Assembly (NCBI GenBank): GCA_002312935.1
Contig: DCAT01000036.1
Coordinates: 1 to 14,667, forward strand
Length of the DNA: 14,667 nt
Direction: 5' to 3'
Origin: Oceanospirillaceae bacterium UBA1126
Lineage (GTDB): Bacteria > Pseudomonadota > Gammaproteobacteria > Pseudomonadales > Balneatricaceae
The position numbers and the translations under genes are program-made. This document shows, piece after piece, positions 12,909 through 14,667 of the stretch. The stretch's first letter is position 1; each line of letters opens with the position of its first letter. The notes beneath the pieces are model-generated. The model saw only the letters and a program-made list of their open reading frames with translations. It was not told where the DNA came from and did no database searches.

Positions 12909-14270
12909 TTAAGTCGCCCTTTGCCAGCACCAAGCCGGTGTGCCTAAGTCTGTTTCAAAACCCGAATTTATCCATAAATGTGCCACCATGGCGAGCCTTC
13001 CGTTAACATAAAACAAAGGTATATAATCTCGCTCCCATGCTGGCACCTTAGCTTCTTGTAATAGTTTTTTGAGGCTCTGGCTGTGCATCCTCCCCATAGG
13101 TTTGCAACGCTCACCACCAGTTCTAAAACGCCACTCTATAACATCACCTACAACTAGAGCCAAACCAACCTTAGCACCGTGGTTAAGGCAAAGAACCCCC
13201 TCGGGTAAGGCCACTGATCCCTGCAATATGGTTTGGAGCTCCATAGTAAACGCGCCACTGGTCACTGTGCCACTCGGCTGTTCAGTTTGTTGCATCAGCA
13301 ATAAATGGCCTTGATTACGACGCAAGCACCAGTTATCACCGAGTTTTAGGTAGGGCTGAGCGTCTGGAGCGCTGTGGAGAAAGTCTTTATCAATACCACG
13401 CAGTAATGCATAGTCGGGCATCGGCACTTGTTTCTGAGCCAACCAATAGCGCAATAAGTTATGCCGCCTTGGTCGGCTAAGGGCTGTGACATCAGCACAG
13501 GGTAAGCACTCACCTACGTTAGTCTCTTTGCGCATCAGTATAAAATCAGCAGCACCTACTTCATCTAATAAAGCCTGCGTATCGCTCATTAAAGCTGTTA
13601 CTGTGGCTGCACGCTGATCTAATGCTGGCCACCGGTGGCGCAGCCTTGGCATTACTTGGTTCCGTAAATAATTACGATCAAAGTGAGTATTTTGATTGCT
13701 TGGGTCTTCACACCAAGAAAGGTGATGGTGTTTTGCGTAATCATAAAGATCTATTTGACGAACATGCAACATTGGCCTAACTAAACGACCCAGCCCGAGC
13801 AACCGTTCCTGAGGCATTGCCCGCAGACCTGCTACTCCAGCACCGCGCAGCAGCCGAAGAAATAGTGTTTCAGTTTGGTCATCCGCGTGCTGCCCTAATA
13901 AAAGCACCTCACCTAACTGGACATGTTCTTTAAAGACACTGTAGCGCGCATTGCGAGCTGCCGCTTCGACTCCAAGCTCGCGCAGCTCTTGCGGGCATAA
14001 AACAACCTTATGGCTAATACAATTTAAGCCGTAATCTTGGCATTTATTTTCAACATCTTGCTGCCATTGATCTGCTTGTGATTGCAGACTATGGTTAATA
14101 TGTAGGACGCGCATGGGGGGGCAGTGATGATCCTGCTGAAGGAGGGTAAGCGCATGAAGCAGGCACATAGAGTCCAACCCACCACTCACCGCAACCACCC
14201 AGCTTGTGGCTTGAAAGTAAGTTTCCAAGCCACCTGCATCGGTAACTAGATGGTGATGAGTGAATGCCAT
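12909..14270 (-). CDS. tilS: tRNA(Ile)-lysidine synthase
   Basis: TilS modifies C34 of the CAU-anticodon tRNA-Ile to lysidine, switching its charging from Met to Ile and its decoding from AUG to AUA; it is normally essential. The 453-residue protein has the N-type PP-loop SGGLDS (29-34) after VVAVS, then HINHSLQSQAD, EAAARNARY, the GQHADDQTETLFLRLLRGAG block, and DPSNQNTHFDRNYLRNQVMPRL split as DPSNQNTHFDRNY and LRNQVMPRL. C-terminal substrate-binding domains with GRMHSQSLKKLLQEAKVPAWERD (two pieces: GRMHSQSLKKLL, QEAKVPAWERD) follow. The ATG at 14270 is the only sensible start, placing SGGLDS at the family-typical distance. It has no Shine-Dalgarno; the bases directly before it are a run of eight C. 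A C7 run lies within codons 50-52. The gene follows accA after 28 nt, the conserved gammaproteobacterial pair. Confidence 0.96.
   Translation of the reverse strand: MAFTHHHLVTDAGGLETYFQATSWVVAVSGGLDSMCLLHALTLLQQDHHCPPMRVLHINHSLQSQADQWQQDVENKCQDYGLNCISHKVVLCPQELRELGVEAAARNARYSVFKEHVQLGEVLLLGQHADDQTETLFLRLLRGAGVAGLRAMPQERLLGLGRLVRPMLHVRQIDLYDYAKHHHLSWCEDPSNQNTHFDRNYLRNQVMPRLRHRWPALDQRAATVTALMSDTQALLDEVGAADFILMRKETNVGECLPCADVTALSRPRRHNLLRYWLAQKQVPMPDYALLRGIDKDFLHSAPDAQPYLKLGDNWCLRRNQGHLLLMQQTEQPSGTVTSGAFTMELQTILQGSVALPEGVLCLNHGAKVGLALVVGDVIEWRFRTGGERCKPMGRMHSQSLKKLLQEAKVPAWERDYIPLFYVNGRLAMVAHLWINSGFETDLGTPAWCWQRAT
14115..14121 (-). repeat. C7 homopolymer inside tilS
   Basis: Seven consecutive C on the coding strand span codons 50-52 (Cys-Pro-Pro), directly followed by an ATG (Met53). 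The tract is in frame in this sequence. A one-base slip would shift the frame early in the PP-loop domain. Confidence 0.9.
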
Positions 14271-14278
14271 GGGGGGGG
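14271..14278 (-). repeat. C8 homopolymer directly before the tilS start codon
   Basis: Eight consecutive C on the coding strand abut the tilS ATG and occupy the space where a Shine-Dalgarno sequence would be expected. Length changes here would alter the leader but not the tilS reading frame. Confidence 0.9.
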
Positions 14279-14280
14279 AT

Positions 14281-14301
14281 TAGGCGCTAACGAGCGTCCT
14301 A
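14281..14301 (-). repeat. Hairpin over the accA stop codon
   Basis: TAGG/CCTA and CGCT/AGCG stack into an 8-bp stem with one bulged base (position 14297) and a 4-nt loop. The stem includes the accA TAG stop codon (14299-14301). A C-tract rather than a U-tract follows on the minus strand, so it is unlikely to be a Rho-independent terminator. It may shape translation at the accA-tilS junction. Confidence 0.5.
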
Positions 14302-14667
14302 AGAGCTTAATCCATAGGACATTAGGCGTTTGTATCGACGATCTAAGAGTGCTTCAGTTTCCATTGATTCCAGTTCAGCTAATTGGCTAATTAATGTCGA
14401 CTTGAGACTGGCTGAGACTAATTCAGCATCTCTATGGGCGCCACCTAAAGGCTCTTTGATTACGTGATCCACCAAACCCAAGTCATATAAACGGCCAGAG
14501 GTAATCCCCATAGCATTAGCCGCGTCAGAGGCATAGTCAGCACTTTTCCAGAGAATAGAGGCGCAACCTTCTGGAGAAATAACTGAGTAAGTGGAGTATT
14601 GCAACATATTCAGCTGATCACATACACCAATGGCCAAAGCACCACCAGAGCCACCTTCACCAATAAC
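14299..14667 (-). CDS. accA: Acetyl-CoA carboxylase carboxyltransferase subunit alpha, 3' part
   Basis: AccA pairs with AccD to form the carboxyltransferase that moves CO2 from biotin to acetyl-CoA, making malonyl-CoA for fatty acid synthesis. The last 122 residues are present; the frame is open at the right edge and ends at TAG (14299-14301). They contain VIGEGGSGGALAIGVCDQ (the glycine-rich oxyanion-hole segment), YSVISPEGCASILWKSA, EPLGGAHRD, and the C-terminal RRYKRLMSYG, nearly the E. coli ending. The full protein is normally about 315-320 residues, so some 195 lie outside. tilS follows after 28 nt. Confidence 0.97.
   Translation of the reverse strand, partial: VIGEGGSGGALAIGVCDQLNMLQYSTYSVISPEGCASILWKSADYASDAANAMGITSGRLYDLGLVDHVIKEPLGGAHRDAELVSASLKSTLISQLAELESMETEALLDRRYKRLMSYGLSS

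Noticed and set aside
12747..12947. 66-codon plus-strand open frame across the tilS-pyrG spacer
   Set aside because: No ribosome-binding site, no recognisable family features, it runs over the hairpin and into the antisense strand of tilS. Best read as chance.
1..14667. Search for a mobile element, CRISPR array, toxin-antitoxin, defence system or novel gene cluster
   Set aside because: Every sizeable frame on its coding strand is a recognised core gene in conserved order, and no repeats, integrases, arrays or unexplained genes were seen.

Overview
The window is a core-genome segment of a gammaproteobacterium. It is intermediate in G+C (an impression, not counted). Its gene order is nearly that of the Pseudomonas block accA-tilS-pyrG-(kdsA)-eno-ftsB-(ispD, ispF)-truD-surE-pcm-nlpD-rpoS-(fdxA)-mutS-cinA/pncC-recA. 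RecA and Pcm carry Pseudomonas-like wording (GDxHVGLQAR in RecA, MTSQRTRERL in Pcm). I therefore place the organism near Pseudomonadales/Cellvibrionales, but the genus cannot be read from this sequence.

Layout from left to right. The 5' two thirds of recA (minus strand, cut by the window edge) lies behind two perfect LexA boxes, with pncC (CinA C-terminal domain, NMN deamidase) upstream of it. mutS is the only plus-strand gene; it diverges from pncC and converges on rpoS with only 4 bp between the stop codons. From 3988 to the right edge everything reads leftward: accA (3' part), tilS, pyrG, eno, then an intrinsic terminator, then ftsB, truD, surE, pcm, a DUF368/PopT-type membrane protein, nlpD and rpoS. 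Several junctions in the last group overlap by 1-4 nt (ftsB/truD TAATG, surE/pcm TAATG, pcm/popT ATGA) or are 2 nt apart (popT/nlpD), which points to a translationally coupled operon.

How the genes fit together. recA and mutS are DNA repair genes. accA, tilS, pyrG and eno are central housekeeping genes for fatty acid synthesis, tRNA-Ile decoding, CTP synthesis and glycolysis. The ftsB-to-rpoS group combines divisome and envelope functions (FtsB, NlpD, PopT) with tRNA modification (TruD), damage and stress maintenance (SurE, Pcm) and the stationary-phase sigma factor (RpoS). Compared with Pseudomonas, ispD, ispF, kdsA and fdxA are missing from their usual slots and a DUF368 gene sits between pcm and nlpD.

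I found no mobile element, CRISPR array, tRNA/rRNA gene or clearly undescribed system. The interesting signals are regulatory or architectural: tandem SOS boxes at recA, a strong terminator abutting ftsB with no visible Shine-Dalgarno, a TTG start for eno, the terminator-free mutS/rpoS convergence, and a hairpin plus C8 tract in place of a ribosome-binding site at tilS. No gene-free stretch exceeds 300 bases; the longest is 12663-12908, upstream of pyrG.
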